Source: Deltaproteobacteria bacterium (GTDB taxonomy: Bacteria; Desulfobacterota; Desulfomonilia; UBA1062). From it: a stretch of 64,000 nt of DNA. The notes under the pieces are model-generated. The model was given only the letters and a program-made list of their open reading frames with translations. It was not told the origin of the DNA and did no database searches. This document shows, piece after piece, positions 39,076-48,360 of the stretch. Each line of letters begins with the position of its first letter. The stretch's first letter is position 1. The stretch spans positions 112,368 through 176,367 of the forward strand of contig JAKPDW010000017.1 of NCBI GenBank assembly GCA_029552245.1. The letters are read 5' to 3'. The translations under genes were made by a program, and so were the position numbers.

Positions 39076-39540
39076 GTACGGCAGTGTCTACGGCAGGTCT
39101 GTCTGAAAGTCAACGAGGTGTTCTCTGCAGAGGCGGCCCGATCCGTCGTGCACGGCCCGGCCGCCTGCACCTGCACACCACCGCCCCTTCCGGATGTCCA
39201 CCGTGGAGAACGCTCTGCCCAAAGCACGTGGACGGGGGTGCCGTTCTCGCGTATATAGGCGGATGTTCCGCGCGGTGCGTGCAGGAGGCCCAGAGGCCTT
39301 CTCGCGCGATGAGAGCGGCTCGTCCGACCTGACCGAGGCCGCGGACCGGACGTGGGCTCGTGACCCTTCGGTCCCGGCACAGGCCGGTACCTGCAGGCCT
39401 GGGCGGTGCATCGCGGTCGATGGCGAGGGTTGTGAGGCTCGCCTGAGGCCTTGAGGGGAGTGGAACACGGGCATGAGGCGCATTTCAGTCGCGCGCCTGC
39501 ATTTCCGATAGCGCAGGTGGAGACGTAGAGGAGGTGCACC
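39076..39540. other. intergenic region between divergent genes
   Basis: 465 bp. No convincing ORF, repeat pair or consensus promoter. The manC ribosome site AGAGGAGG ends 7 bp before its ATG. Confidence 0.5.
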
Positions 39541-40596
39541 ATGTCGCTCAAGGTTGTCATCATGGCTGGAGGAAAGGGTGAGAGGCTCTGGCCGGTGTCC
39601 TCTCCACAGACTCCGAAGCAGCTCCTGCCCCTTCACGGGACGAAGAGCCTGCTCAGGACGACGTTCGAGCGCGCGCTCGGCCTCGCGCAACCCGAGGATA
39701 TCTACGTCGTCACCGGGCGCGGCCTCATACAGAAGGTCCAGGAGGAGCTGCCCGAGATCCCCCCCGGAAACATCCTGGCCGAACCGGTCGGCAAGAACAC
39801 GGCGCCGTGCATAGGGTTCGCCGCGGTGGTCATTTCCCGCAAAGATCCGGATGCGACCATGGCGGTGTTCCCCTCCGACCACCTCATCCGTGAGCCCGAA
39901 CGCCTGAAGGAGGCCATCCTGTTCGGCGTCTCCGCCCTGGCCTCGCACCCGGACCTGCTCATCACGCTCGGCGTGGTGCCGGACAGGCCCGAGACAGGAT
40001 ATGGCTACATAGCGCCCGAGACCGTGCTGCTGAGCCGCGGTGGTCTCACCATCAAGAGGGTGAGGGCCTTCCACGAGAAACCCGCCAGGATCGTGGCGGA
40101 ACAGTACGTGAAGGACGGCTACCTGTGGAACGCAGGGATGTTCCTGTGGCGGGTGGACACCATACTGGAGATGTTCTCGAGGCACATGCCCGAGCTCCAT
40201 GAACAGCTCCAGGAACTCAAGGCCACGATGGACAGCGATGCCTCTGCGGTCGATCGTTTCTTCAACGAGGCGCAGTCCGTGTCCATAGATTACGGGATCA
40301 TGGAGAAGGCCGGACGGGTCGCGGTGATCCCCGTGGATATAGGCTGGAGCGACGTGGGCACCTGGGACGCCATGGGCAACCTCTACGTGACCGACGACAG
40401 GGGGAATTCCGTGAGGGGCCCGGCCGAGCTCATAAACTCTGAGAACAACGTGATCTGGTCGACGGACAAGCGCATCGTGCTCATCGGCGTGAGCGACCTC
40501 GTCGTCGTGGAGGGGAGCGACTCGATCCTCGTCTGCCCCAGGGCGTTGTCGCAGGAGGTGAGCGTCGTGGCGAAGAAGCTCGGTGATGGGAAGTGA
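39541..40596 (+). CDS. manC: mannose-1-phosphate guanylyltransferase
   Basis: 351 residues, the guanylyltransferase domain only, without the phosphomannose isomerase domain of long AlgA/ManC proteins. Makes GDP-mannose. Signature MAGGKGERLWPVSSPQTPKQLLPL, then EPVGKNTAPCIGFAA, FPSDHLI, ETGYGYI and EKP...YLWNAGMFLWR...DIGWSDVGTW. AGAGGAGG precedes the ATG. GDP-mannose would feed lipopolysaccharide or other glycans; other sugar genes are not adjacent. Confidence 0.94.
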   Translation: MSLKVVIMAGGKGERLWPVSSPQTPKQLLPLHGTKSLLRTTFERALGLAQPEDIYVVTGRGLIQKVQEELPEIPPGNILAEPVGKNTAPCIGFAAVVISRKDPDATMAVFPSDHLIREPERLKEAILFGVSALASHPDLLITLGVVPDRPETGYGYIAPETVLLSRGGLTIKRVRAFHEKPARIVAEQYVKDGYLWNAGMFLWRVDTILEMFSRHMPELHEQLQELKATMDSDASAVDRFFNEAQSVSIDYGIMEKAGRVAVIPVDIGWSDVGTWDAMGNLYVTDDRGNSVRGPAELINSENNVIWSTDKRIVLIGVSDLVVVEGSDSILVCPRALSQEVSVVAKKLGDGK

Positions 40597-40658
40597 GTGA
40601 CACCGGCAGGGACGAGAGACGTGGCCGGCCTGCCGAGTCGTGCCCGAGTCGGCCCCCC

Positions 40659-40734
40659 CACGAGTGATGGAACCACGTATTGTGCCCACGGTCAGGCTGT
40701 CCGTGTTGCCTGGCCTCCCACGCGTGATGGAACC
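40659..40734. repeat. paired imperfect direct repeat, period 60 bp
   Basis: CCCACG(A/C)GTGATGGAACC occurs twice, 60 bp apart. Confidence 0.65.
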
Positions 40735-41124
40735 GCCGGCCATGGGATCAGGGCGTCGAGCGCCCTGCGGCCCTGAACCCGATGGCATGGAGAGGGCCGG
40801 TGGCGCGATAGGCGGTGGGACGCACCGTTCCGGGGATGTTCTCGGACTCATCTTCCCCGGTGTAATGCCTGCGATGCCGTGAAAATCACGCATTGCCTCT
40901 GCGAGGAAGACCCGACGTCTTTCGAAACCGGGATCCTCGGTCGTTCTTCAGCCTGGCGGGGGCGCATCCAGCTCGGGGCAGGAAGGGGGAGGCGCTCGCA
41001 GATGCCCTCTGAGTACAGCAGCGACGGGTTACGGGTGGGATCTCGTCGCCGGGGTAGAGAGGTGCCCCCAGTGGACCCGTCCGCCCGACGGCCCTGGAGC
41101 GCCAGGCACGCGATCTCTTGCAGC

Positions 41125-41227
41125 CCTGCGGCCTGCATGCGCGGCATCAAAGCCCTGCCCCCAGGGCCCGAGCCCGGTCATCCCAGCACTCACCGTCTGC
41201 CTGCGGCCTGCATGCGCGTCATCGAGG
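41125..41227. repeat. paired direct repeat, period 75 bp
   Basis: The 19-mer CCTGCGGCCTGCATGCGCG is identical at 41125 and 41200, followed by GCATCAAAGC / TCATCGAGGC. Confidence 0.75.
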
Positions 41228-41303
41228 CGGGATGGCCTCATGCTCCAACGCATGCCAACAATGGTATGGAAAACGATCAGGGATTCGGGTAAAGATCACG
41301 CCT

Positions 41304-42053
41304 ATGAGGATAGAGATATTGGGGTGCAGCGGGTCGGTCCTGAGCGGCTTTGACACCATGAGCATCCTCGTCGACGGGAAGATACTCCTCGACGCCGGGT
41401 CCGTCATGTCAACGATCGGCGTCGATCGCGCGACGGGGATACGCACCGTCCTCCTCACGCACCCCCACATCGACCACATCAAGGAGCTGCCCTTCTTGGT
41501 CGATGCGCTCTACACCCACAAGGCAAAGGGCATCAGGATCATCGGGAGCCCACAGACCATCGACGCATTGAAGGCCCACATATTCAACGGTCTCATCTGG
41601 CCCGACATCGCGGAGCTGGACGCGTCGAGCGACTTCATATCCTTGGAGCACGTGCCGGGGGGCGTCTTCGAGATCGAGGGGATGGAAGTGAAGGCCTTTC
41701 CCACGAACCACACGGGCGGCGCCTACGGCTACGTGATCACCGAGAACGCCAGGAGCGTGCTGTTCAGCGGCGACACCGGGTATCACCCGGGCCTCTTCGA
41801 GCTCGTCGGGGAGCTGGGATCGAACCTTGCCGCCTGTTTCATCGAGGCGTCGTTCCCCAGCAGGATGGAAGATCTCGCCCGGATCACCCAGCACCTCACC
41901 CCCTCCCTGGTCGCGAAGGGGCTCGACGGCGTGGCGGCGCCGGGGACGAGGGTGATCCTCTACCACATCAAGCCGGCCTACCTCGACGAGGTGATAGCGG
42001 AGCTTCCCCGTGGGTTCGAATACGTCAGGGGCGGGGAGGTGTTCGTCGTTTGA
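41304..42053 (+). CDS. MBL-fold metallo-hydrolase (cyclic-nucleotide phosphodiesterase/RNase Z-like)
   Basis: 249 residues. Metallo-beta-lactamase fold: HPHIDHIKEL (HxHxDH), NHTGGAYGYVI, SGDTGYHPG and LYHIKPAY. The arrangement resembles class II 3',5'-cyclic-nucleotide phosphodiesterases and RNase Z relatives; the exact substrate is unclear. No signal peptide. The ATG has only a weak ribosome site. Its TGA overlaps the TTG start of accD. Confidence 0.82.
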   Translation: MRIEILGCSGSVLSGFDTMSILVDGKILLDAGSVMSTIGVDRATGIRTVLLTHPHIDHIKELPFLVDALYTHKAKGIRIIGSPQTIDALKAHIFNGLIWPDIAELDASSDFISLEHVPGGVFEIEGMEVKAFPTNHTGGAYGYVITENARSVLFSGDTGYHPGLFELVGELGSNLAACFIEASFPSRMEDLARITQHLTPSLVAKGLDGVAAPGTRVILYHIKPAYLDEVIAELPRGFEYVRGGEVFVV

Positions 42054-42805
42054 CCGATATCCTGGAGATCGCCAAGAAGGACGGACGATGGACCGAGTGC
42101 CCGAAGTGCTCGGAGATCGTGATCACCGAGAAACTCAGGCAGAACCTCTGGGTGTGCCAGCATTGCGGGTACCACTTCCGTGTCAACGCCCCGACCCGCA
42201 TCGAGATGACGTGCGACGAGGGCTCGTTCGTCGAGAGCATGCCCCCGGTCCGGGACCAGGAGGAGACGGCCGGCTCGCATGACGAGGCGATAACGTGCGG
42301 CCGCGCCCGGATCATGGGCCGTGAGTGCGCGATCGGTGTCATGGATTTCTTTCACAAGGGCGGCTCCATGGGAGCGGCGGTCGGCGAGGCGATCGTGTCC
42401 CTGATGCAGGCGGCCTCCCGCAAGCGGCTCCCGATCGTGATGTTCTGCGCGTCGGGGGGCGTACGCGTTCAGGAAGGCATCTGGGGGCTGTTCCAGATGC
42501 TCAGGACAGTTCATGCCCGCACCAGGACGTCGGACACACCCATGATCACCGTGTTCACCGACCCCACCACCGGCGGGGTGACTGCGAGCTTCGCGGCGCT
42601 CGCCGACGTCATGATCGCGGAACCGGGCTCGAGGATAGGGTTCGCCGGGCCGCGCGTGATAGAAGCCACCATGAGCTGCACGCTGCCCGAGGATTTCCAG
42701 GACGCCTCCAGGCTCGTCAAGGCCGGCCTCATAGACATGATCGTGCACCGGCACAAGATGCGCGAGACGCTCGCCTTCTTCCTGGAATGGTTCTCGAGGG
42801 ACTGA
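42050..42805 (+). CDS. accD: acetyl-CoA carboxylase carboxyltransferase beta subunit
   Basis: 251 residues, about 30 shorter than the E. coli protein. Transfers CO2 from carboxybiotin to acetyl-CoA with AccA. The N-terminal zinc ribbon WTECPKCSEIVITEKL...WVCQHCGYHFRV is complete. The crotonase-like core has MDFFHKGGSMGAAVGEAIV, FCASGGVRVQEG, TDPTTGGVTASFA and GSRIGFAGPRVIE. The TTG start at 42050 has GGGGAGGTG upstream and overlaps the MBL gene. accA is not in the window. folC overlaps its end. Confidence 0.94.
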   Translation: MTDILEIAKKDGRWTECPKCSEIVITEKLRQNLWVCQHCGYHFRVNAPTRIEMTCDEGSFVESMPPVRDQEETAGSHDEAITCGRARIMGRECAIGVMDFFHKGGSMGAAVGEAIVSLMQAASRKRLPIVMFCASGGVRVQEGIWGLFQMLRTVHARTRTSDTPMITVFTDPTTGGVTASFAALADVMIAEPGSRIGFAGPRVIEATMSCTLPEDFQDASRLVKAGLIDMIVHRHKMRETLAFFLEWFSRD

Positions 42806-43941
42806 ACCCAAACCGCTGGGTCTTGGGGCTGGAAAGGGTCAAGAAGGCCCTCGACGTCCTCGGGCACCCCGAACGCTCGTACCCTCACGTCCTCGTTGCC
42901 GGCACCAACGGGAAAGGCTCCACCTGCATGTACCTGGAGAGGCTCCTCGGAGTTGCCGGTCTCGTGGTTGGCACGAACCTGTCGCCCCACATCTCGCGTT
43001 TCGCCGAGAGGTTCAGGGTGGGCTCGGTGGAGGAAGACCCCGCAACCTTGTCGTCTCTGCAGGAGAGCCTTTCCCTGGAGCTCGCGGGTCTCGACCTCAC
43101 GTACTTCGAGTGGTGCGTGGTTCTCGCGGCCGAACTCTTCTCGCGAAAGAACGTGGATGCAGCGGTGTTCGAGGTGGGCCTCGGCGGCAGGTTCGACGCG
43201 ACGAACGCCCTGGACCCGGCGGTGGCCGTCATCACCGACGTCTCCCTCGATCACACGGATCTTCTCGGGACGTCGACCGCTCAGATCGCCCTCGAGAAGG
43301 CGCACATAGCGAGGCCGTCAAGGCCCCTGGTCACGACGGCATCGGGGGACGCACTCGAGGTGATACGCGCGCACGCGGCATCGGTGGGAGCGGACCTGCA
43401 CGTCGTGGACGCCCTGCCCGAGGACATGCTCCCCGGCGCCATGGATCATCTGAGGAAGAACGCGGCAGCCGCGGACGAGGCCGCCCGGCTGCTGGGACAC
43501 CGCCCCCTTGGTCCCGCCCTCGCCGACGCGCTCGCCGGCGCCTTCCTGCCGGGGAGGCTCGAGTGGTTCGGCGACCGCGTCGTCCTGGATGTGGCGCACA
43601 ACGAGGCTTCTGTGCTAGTCCTTGTGGAGCACCTTGCAGCCAGGGGCTTCAGCGGCGTGGGCGTCGTCGGCGTCCTGAAAGACAAGGACTACAAGGCGAT
43701 CGTCCGGACGCTCAAGCGGGTGTGCAGGCACGTGTACATAGCGCCCGTGAGGTCGCCGAGATCATGGGGCGCGCCCGAGATGGAGGAAGTCGCCGCTATC
43801 GGCGGGATTACCGTATGCGAGAGCGTTGGGCATGCATTCGACAGGGCGCTTCTCACCTCTGCGCCCGTGGTGGTGACCGGCTCGTTCTACACGGTGGCCG
43901 AGGTACGGGAGCGGCTCGTCTGCAGGGGCTGGCCTGCCTGA
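42787..43941 (+). CDS. folC: folylpolyglutamate synthase / dihydrofolate synthase
   Basis: 384 residues. Mur-ligase fold: LVAGTNGKGSTCMYLERLL (P-loop), NLSPHISRFAERFR, FEVGLGGRFDATNAL, LDHTDLLGTS...EKAHIARPSRPLV and LDVAHNEAS. Adds glutamates to folate and makes dihydrofolate. ATG 42787 overlaps accD by 19 nt, the order accD-folC being common. The frame is open upstream but that part is antisense to nothing useful and lacks homology. Confidence 0.93.
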   Translation: MVLEGLNPNRWVLGLERVKKALDVLGHPERSYPHVLVAGTNGKGSTCMYLERLLGVAGLVVGTNLSPHISRFAERFRVGSVEEDPATLSSLQESLSLELAGLDLTYFEWCVVLAAELFSRKNVDAAVFEVGLGGRFDATNALDPAVAVITDVSLDHTDLLGTSTAQIALEKAHIARPSRPLVTTASGDALEVIRAHAASVGADLHVVDALPEDMLPGAMDHLRKNAAAADEAARLLGHRPLGPALADALAGAFLPGRLEWFGDRVVLDVAHNEASVLVLVEHLAARGFSGVGVVGVLKDKDYKAIVRTLKRVCRHVYIAPVRSPRSWGAPEMEEVAAIGGITVCESVGHAFDRALLTSAPVVVTGSFYTVAEVRERLVCRGWPA

Positions 43942-46016
43942 TCGCCCTGATCCTCGCGGTCTCGCCCGGGCCTTGCCTCGCCTACATGCTCGACGTGGAG
44001 GCGGACTCGATCAAGAGGGACAGGGAAAGGATCGAGGCCTGGGGCAACGTGATCGTGAAGGGCAGGGACGTCACGCTCACGGCCGACCGTGTAACCTACG
44101 ACACGAAGACCGAGGAGATCCTCGCGACAGGCTCGTGCAGGCTCGAAGACAGCAGGGTGGTAGTCAGGGCCGAGACCATCAGTTACAACGCGCAGACGGG
44201 CGACCTGGTCCTGGGCAGGGGGTCGCTCTCGTCGGTCGAGGGGAGCATGAGGATAACGGGCGAATCCATCGAGCGGTTCGAGAGCGATCACATCCGGGCC
44301 CAGAACGTCGAGTTCACCTCGTGCCTGGGAGAGCCTCCCGACTGGTCTCTCTTCGTGGGCGATCTCGACATCCCGCTCGGCGGCTACGGCCAGGGAAGGG
44401 ACGTCAGGTTCAGGGTGAGGGACCATACCCTTGTCTATTTCCCCTGGCTGTTCTTCCCAGCGAAGTTCTACAGGCACTCGGGCGTGCTCTTCCCCGAGAT
44501 GGGGCACGGGTCGGATTACGGGTACCGCCTCGGCCTCCCCTTGTACCTGGTCCTCTCGAGGTCCGCGGACATGACGGTCACGCCCACGTACCTCTCCCAG
44601 AGGGGGCTCCTGGTCAAGGCCGAGGCGCGCTACTGCGTGGACGCCGCACAATCTGGGTTCCTCTACCTCGAGGGCCTCAAGGACAGGGAGGGTGGGCAAG
44701 AAAAGGCTGGCACGATCGAGCAGGCGCCGCCCGATGAACGCTGGTTCCTGAAGGCCCGGCACGACGGGACGCCGCTCAGGTGGGACGTGAACCTGGCCAG
44801 CACGGCCGACTATTTCAGGGACATAGGCGCTTTCATGAACGACAACCCCCTCCAGGAGAGAGATGCCTCGCCTGAATTGAACGATCTCGGCGACAGCAGG
44901 ATGGAGGCCCTCGTGTCCCGTGCCCAGTGGGCCGCAGGCGCGGGGCCGCTGAGCTGGTCCGTCTCCGGGATATACACCCAGGACCTCACGGTGAAAGACA
45001 ACGGCCTCACGGTGCAGCAGCTGCCGAGGACCACGCTCAGGCTCTCGCAGTGGAGGGTCCCCACCACCCCGCTCATGACCTCGGCCGGGATCGGCGCCGT
45101 GCGCGCCGTGACCCAGGATGCCTCCGACGCGGTGGAGAACGACGCATGGGCCGAGCTCGCCATGCCGGTGGGAGTTCAGCCATACTTCACGATCACGCCG
45201 TCTGTGCGGGAATACTACCGGAGAACCCGGACCACCTCCGCGGGGGCCTCCCTGCACGAGGAAGACACCGGCGAGAGGTGGCAGGAAAGGAAGGTGACCC
45301 TCTCCACCGCCCTGTACGGGCAAAAGATGGGGTCGGGCCTCAGGCACCAAGTCGTGCCGGGCGTCACGTGGCTGTACCGCTCGGAGCGCGGGGATGCCCG
45401 GGAGAGGGATGCCGACCCCGGGGGCTGCCCCTGGGATATCGACCTGGGGAGGATCGATGAGTCGAACGATGTTACCGTAAGCCTCGCGAACTACCTCAGG
45501 GATGCCTCGGGCGGCTCCCTGGCCGACCTCGCTGTCGACGCGGTCTACGACGCGGGCGGCGGCCTGTGGCACGAACTCGAGGTGGAAGCGAACGTGAACC
45601 CGGCGAGACCCCTCTCGCTGAAGCACCTGAACCTGCTGCAGCGCTCCCGCGGGCGGGATCTCGCCACCGTGCAGCACTCGACCTCTCTCGTGGTGTCGTC
45701 GAGGAGGGGAGACTCGTTCTCCTTCGGCTACGAATACCTCAGGGACGGATCGAAGCTCCTTCGCGCCCAGGCGGATGCCCTGATCGCAGGGGGCCTTGCC
45801 GCCGGCATCGAGGCCAGGTACGACCACGAGAAGGGGAAATTCGAGGAGCACGCGGCGGAGCTCAGGTACACGTCCCAGTGCTGGGCGGTCTCCCTGACGC
45901 GGAGGGTGGACGCATCGGACGACCTCGAGAGATCGAGGAGCACGTGGTCGGTCAACGTGAAGCTGTTGGGGGTGGGCGATGTGCCCGTGACGAGCCCCCC
46001 GGACCGCGAGGGGTGA
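43920..46016 (+). CDS. lptD: LPS-assembly outer-membrane protein LptD
   Basis: About 698 residues. Outer-membrane barrel that inserts LPS. A signal peptide reads GLACLIALILAVSPGPCLA; then comes the LptA-like OstA domain (MLDVEADSIKRDRERIEAWGNVIVKG...LTADRVTYDTKTEEILATG) and the barrel, with LPLYLVLSRSADMTVTPTYLSQRGLLVKAEARY typical of LptD. The start is doubtful: no ATG, GTG or TTG lies near the signal peptide. CTG 43920 has GGGAG 8 nt upstream; the alternatives are ATG 43815 (long overlap with folC) or ATG 43986 (loses the signal). With lptF-lptG at 14-16 kb this covers the export machinery in part. Confidence 0.85.
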   Translation: MQGLACLIALILAVSPGPCLAYMLDVEADSIKRDRERIEAWGNVIVKGRDVTLTADRVTYDTKTEEILATGSCRLEDSRVVVRAETISYNAQTGDLVLGRGSLSSVEGSMRITGESIERFESDHIRAQNVEFTSCLGEPPDWSLFVGDLDIPLGGYGQGRDVRFRVRDHTLVYFPWLFFPAKFYRHSGVLFPEMGHGSDYGYRLGLPLYLVLSRSADMTVTPTYLSQRGLLVKAEARYCVDAAQSGFLYLEGLKDREGGQEKAGTIEQAPPDERWFLKARHDGTPLRWDVNLASTADYFRDIGAFMNDNPLQERDASPELNDLGDSRMEALVSRAQWAAGAGPLSWSVSGIYTQDLTVKDNGLTVQQLPRTTLRLSQWRVPTTPLMTSAGIGAVRAVTQDASDAVENDAWAELAMPVGVQPYFTITPSVREYYRRTRTTSAGASLHEEDTGERWQERKVTLSTALYGQKMGSGLRHQVVPGVTWLYRSERGDARERDADPGGCPWDIDLGRIDESNDVTVSLANYLRDASGGSLADLAVDAVYDAGGGLWHELEVEANVNPARPLSLKHLNLLQRSRGRDLATVQHSTSLVVSSRRGDSFSFGYEYLRDGSKLLRAQADALIAGGLAAGIEARYDHEKGKFEEHAAELRYTSQCWAVSLTRRVDASDDLERSRSTWSVNVKLLGVGDVPVTSPPDREG

Positions 46017-46019
46017 CGA

Positions 46020-46577
46020 ATGATCCCGGACAAGGACGCCATCAGGGACCTGTTGGAGAAACAGAAGGTGCCGAGTCACATACTTGAGCACCAGGAGGTG
46101 GTGTGCAGGGTCGCCCTCGCACTGGCGAGGGCGTTGCGCAAGGCCGGGTACCCGGTCGACCTCGGCCTCGTGGAGGCCTCCGCCCTCCTCCACGACATCT
46201 GCAAGATGGACGGCATCGCCACGGGGCAAGACCATGCGGGAATGGCCGAGGAGGTGCTCGTGAGAGCGGGGTACCCGGAGGTCGCCTGTGTGGTGGGCCA
46301 GCACGTGAGGCTCCGCTCGTTCAGGCTCGACGAGGCGATGGTGGTCAACTACGCAGACAAGAGGGTCATGCACGCGCAGGTGGTCACGCTCGAAGAGCGC
46401 TTCAAGGATCTCATGGAGCGGTACGGGACCGACGAGGCGAGGCGGGCCAGGATCCGCGAGCATGCATCCGCCTGCGAGGAGATGGAGAGGATCATTGCCG
46501 GTGCGATCGGCGCGGGCGTGCAGGAGCTCGAGGGGCTATGCCTCGTACCGCTGGATGAGACGGTCGATGGTCTGTAG
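46020..46577 (+). CDS. HD-domain phosphohydrolase
   Basis: 185 residues. HD metal-binding fold: HILEHQEVVCRVALALARAL (H), ASALLHDICKM (HD), GQDHAGMAEEVL and NYADKRVMH (D). Resembles small HDIG proteins linked to nucleotide or tRNA metabolism; substrate unknown. Starts 3 bp after lptD, so it ends that operon. Its last 42 nt overlap the end of the convergent response-regulator gene. Confidence 0.85.
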   Translation: MIPDKDAIRDLLEKQKVPSHILEHQEVVCRVALALARALRKAGYPVDLGLVEASALLHDICKMDGIATGQDHAGMAEEVLVRAGYPEVACVVGQHVRLRSFRLDEAMVVNYADKRVMHAQVVTLEERFKDLMERYGTDEARRARIREHASACEEMERIIAGAIGAGVQELEGLCLVPLDETVDGL

Positions 46578-47606
46578 GACGTCCGGCGGGAGGGCCGACT
46601 TCTTGAACAGCATCACGACCACGAAGATCTTGAACGGGCACACGATCACGAGCCTTCCCTGGTCTATGTAGGACACCCGCCTCGGCCTGCGGGTGCACAG
46701 CTCGCCCAGGATGTCCGGCAGGTTGACGAAGAATCCCGCCACGGCCGGGACGTCGACCTCCTTCGTTATGGTGCCGCTCTGGTAGAGGACGTCGTCTTCC
46801 GACCTGACCACGGCGATCCCGGCGCACTCGCTCAAGGAGCTGAGGTTCTTCACGAGCATGCGGGTGGACTCGTCCACGGGAGCCACGTCGGCGTCGTGGA
46901 TGTCCCCGCGTTCCAGCGCGAGGCTCATCTCGTCGGCACGACGCATCCCCTCTATGAGGAGGTACTCCCAGTTCGTAGAGATGCTCGTTTTCGGCGACTT
47001 CATCCCGCCCACGAACTTGAACACGCCCGTGGACCATGACAGGATGGTGAACAACGCCTCCTCGCCCTCGATGGCGCCCACCTCCGCATGGGTAATCTGG
47101 CCGTCCTCGAAGTATATGCACCCTTTGCGGTCCCCCTTCTCGACGAAGAGAGCGGTGGTCATCTGGCTGAGGCAGTTCATCTGGATGAGATCCGCCAGGT
47201 GCAGGCCGGAAACGCTGCCGGCGAACCCCCTGGAGGAGTCTTCCTTGAGGGCCTTGAGGATGAGCCCCCTCAACTGCTCGATCTCGAAGGGCTTCTCCAG
47301 GTAGTACATCGAGCCCCTGGCCCTCGCCTTTTCCTTGATCTCCTGGGACCCGTAGGCGGTCATCATGATGACCTTGGTGGCAGGGGTCTTTTCCTTGATG
47401 TGGAGCAGGACGTCAAGCCCGTTCATGCCCGGCATCCTGATATCCAGGACCACGACGTCGTAGGGGTGCCTCTCGAGCTCCGAAAGGGCTGTGTCGCCGT
47501 CGTTGACGGTGGTCACCTCGTAGATCTCCCTGTCGTGCGAGAGGGACCTTGCAAGAGACCAGGTCAACGTCTCTTCGTCGTCGCAGATGAGGACCTGCTT
47601 GGGCAT
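46536..47606 (-). CDS. response regulator with DUF4388 and roadblock-like output
   Basis: 356 residues. Receiver domain 1-120: QVLICDDEETL, phospho-acceptor in VVVLDIRMPG, MMTAYGS, LEKPFEI. Then a DUF4388 (PATAN-type) domain at about 130-245 (LHLADLIQMNCLSQMTTALFVEKGDRKGCIYFEDGQITHAEVGAIEGEEALFTIL). The last 110 residues (LSSLSECAGIAVVRSEDDVLYQSG...) resemble a roadblock/LC7 fold. Such regulators have no DNA-binding domain and act through protein contacts. Last gene of a four-gene operon whose other members carry DUF4388 and roadblock domains. Confidence 0.88.
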   Translation of the reverse strand: MPKQVLICDDEETLTWSLARSLSHDREIYEVTTVNDGDTALSELERHPYDVVVLDIRMPGMNGLDVLLHIKEKTPATKVIMMTAYGSQEIKEKARARGSMYYLEKPFEIEQLRGLILKALKEDSSRGFAGSVSGLHLADLIQMNCLSQMTTALFVEKGDRKGCIYFEDGQITHAEVGAIEGEEALFTILSWSTGVFKFVGGMKSPKTSISTNWEYLLIEGMRRADEMSLALERGDIHDADVAPVDESTRMLVKNLSSLSECAGIAVVRSEDDVLYQSGTITKEVDVPAVAGFFVNLPDILGELCTRRPRRVSYIDQGRLVIVCPFKIFVVVMLFKKSALPPDVLQTIDRLIQRYEA

Positions 47607-47607
47607 G

Positions 47608-48360
47608 TCATCTCCGGGAAAGCATTTCCAGTGCCATGGTCAGGGATGTCTTCAGCCTCACGAACGAGTCCTTGAAGCGGTCCAGCTCTCCGGCCGACCC
47701 CAGCGCGTCGAGGTCGACGCTGAAGTCGCCCAGGCTGAGGGCCTCGAGCGCCGTGACGGCCTTGTCGGTCGTGGCGGTCACCTTCCTGGCCACCAGGAAA
47801 GCTGCGAAGACGGAGACGAGGATCCCCAGGATTGTGAACGCGGCCGCGACGATCCATATGCTCGAGGTCGTCCTCCTCACCTCCTCTTCCTGGCGTTGGA
47901 CAAGGCCCTGCTCCCACGCCTTCGGCTTGATCGCCACCGTGAGTCGGCCGTCAGGAAGCGGGGCCGCGACGACCCGGCAGGACGGCGTCTCTTCTATGGT
48001 TGTCTTCTGGGCCTTGATCGCCGAGACCACCACCTTGGCATGGTCGAGGAGCAGGGGGTGCCTGTACAGGGGCATGCCCCTGTGTCCGGGCGTCGTGGAG
48101 GAGACCACGGTGAGCTCGGATGGATCGAGGATGAAGATCTCTTCCCACGATTCGGGGAGGGCCATCTCCTCGATCTTCTCGGGCGGTATGTGTTCCAGGA
48201 TCAACGACAGGATCCTGGCATCCTCCTTCGAGATGGAGTCGGACAGCGTGCCCAGGTTCACCCCACGGATCTCGAGACCCACGAGAAAGAGGATCGCCGA
48301 CGACACGAGCGCCATGAGGCACAGGGAAGACAAGACGATCACGAAGGCCTTTGTCCTCAT
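47608..48360 (-). CDS. HAMP-domain membrane sensor-like protein
   Basis: 250 residues. N-terminal helix (AFVIVLSSLCLMALVSSAILFLVGLEI), a periplasmic domain of about 140 residues, a second helix (IWIVAAAFTILGILVSVFAAFLV) and a HAMP linker (ARKVTATTDKAVTALEALSLGDFSVDLDAL) ending at the C-terminus. It is built like the sensing half of a receptor with no kinase, methyl-accepting or cyclase output, so the signal must pass to a partner, probably the neighbouring DUF4388 proteins. Overlaps the previous gene by one base and ends 1 bp before the response regulator. Confidence 0.85.
   Translation of the reverse strand: MRTKAFVIVLSSLCLMALVSSAILFLVGLEIRGVNLGTLSDSISKEDARILSLILEHIPPEKIEEMALPESWEEIFILDPSELTVVSSTTPGHRGMPLYRHPLLLDHAKVVVSAIKAQKTTIEETPSCRVVAAPLPDGRLTVAIKPKAWEQGLVQRQEEEVRRTTSSIWIVAAAFTILGILVSVFAAFLVARKVTATTDKAVTALEALSLGDFSVDLDALGSAGELDRFKDSFVRLKTSLTMALEMLSRR

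Larger units (their letters stand above)
40597..41303. other. long intergenic region with two paired repeats
   Basis: About 700 bp with no believable gene and two separate two-copy repeats (40659/40719 and 41125/41200). The last 60 bp before the MBL gene are AT-richer. Confidence 0.55.

Noticed and set aside
43887-46463. 858-codon open frame antisense to lptD and the HD gene
   Set aside because: Antisense artefact; no motifs, spans two well-supported genes.
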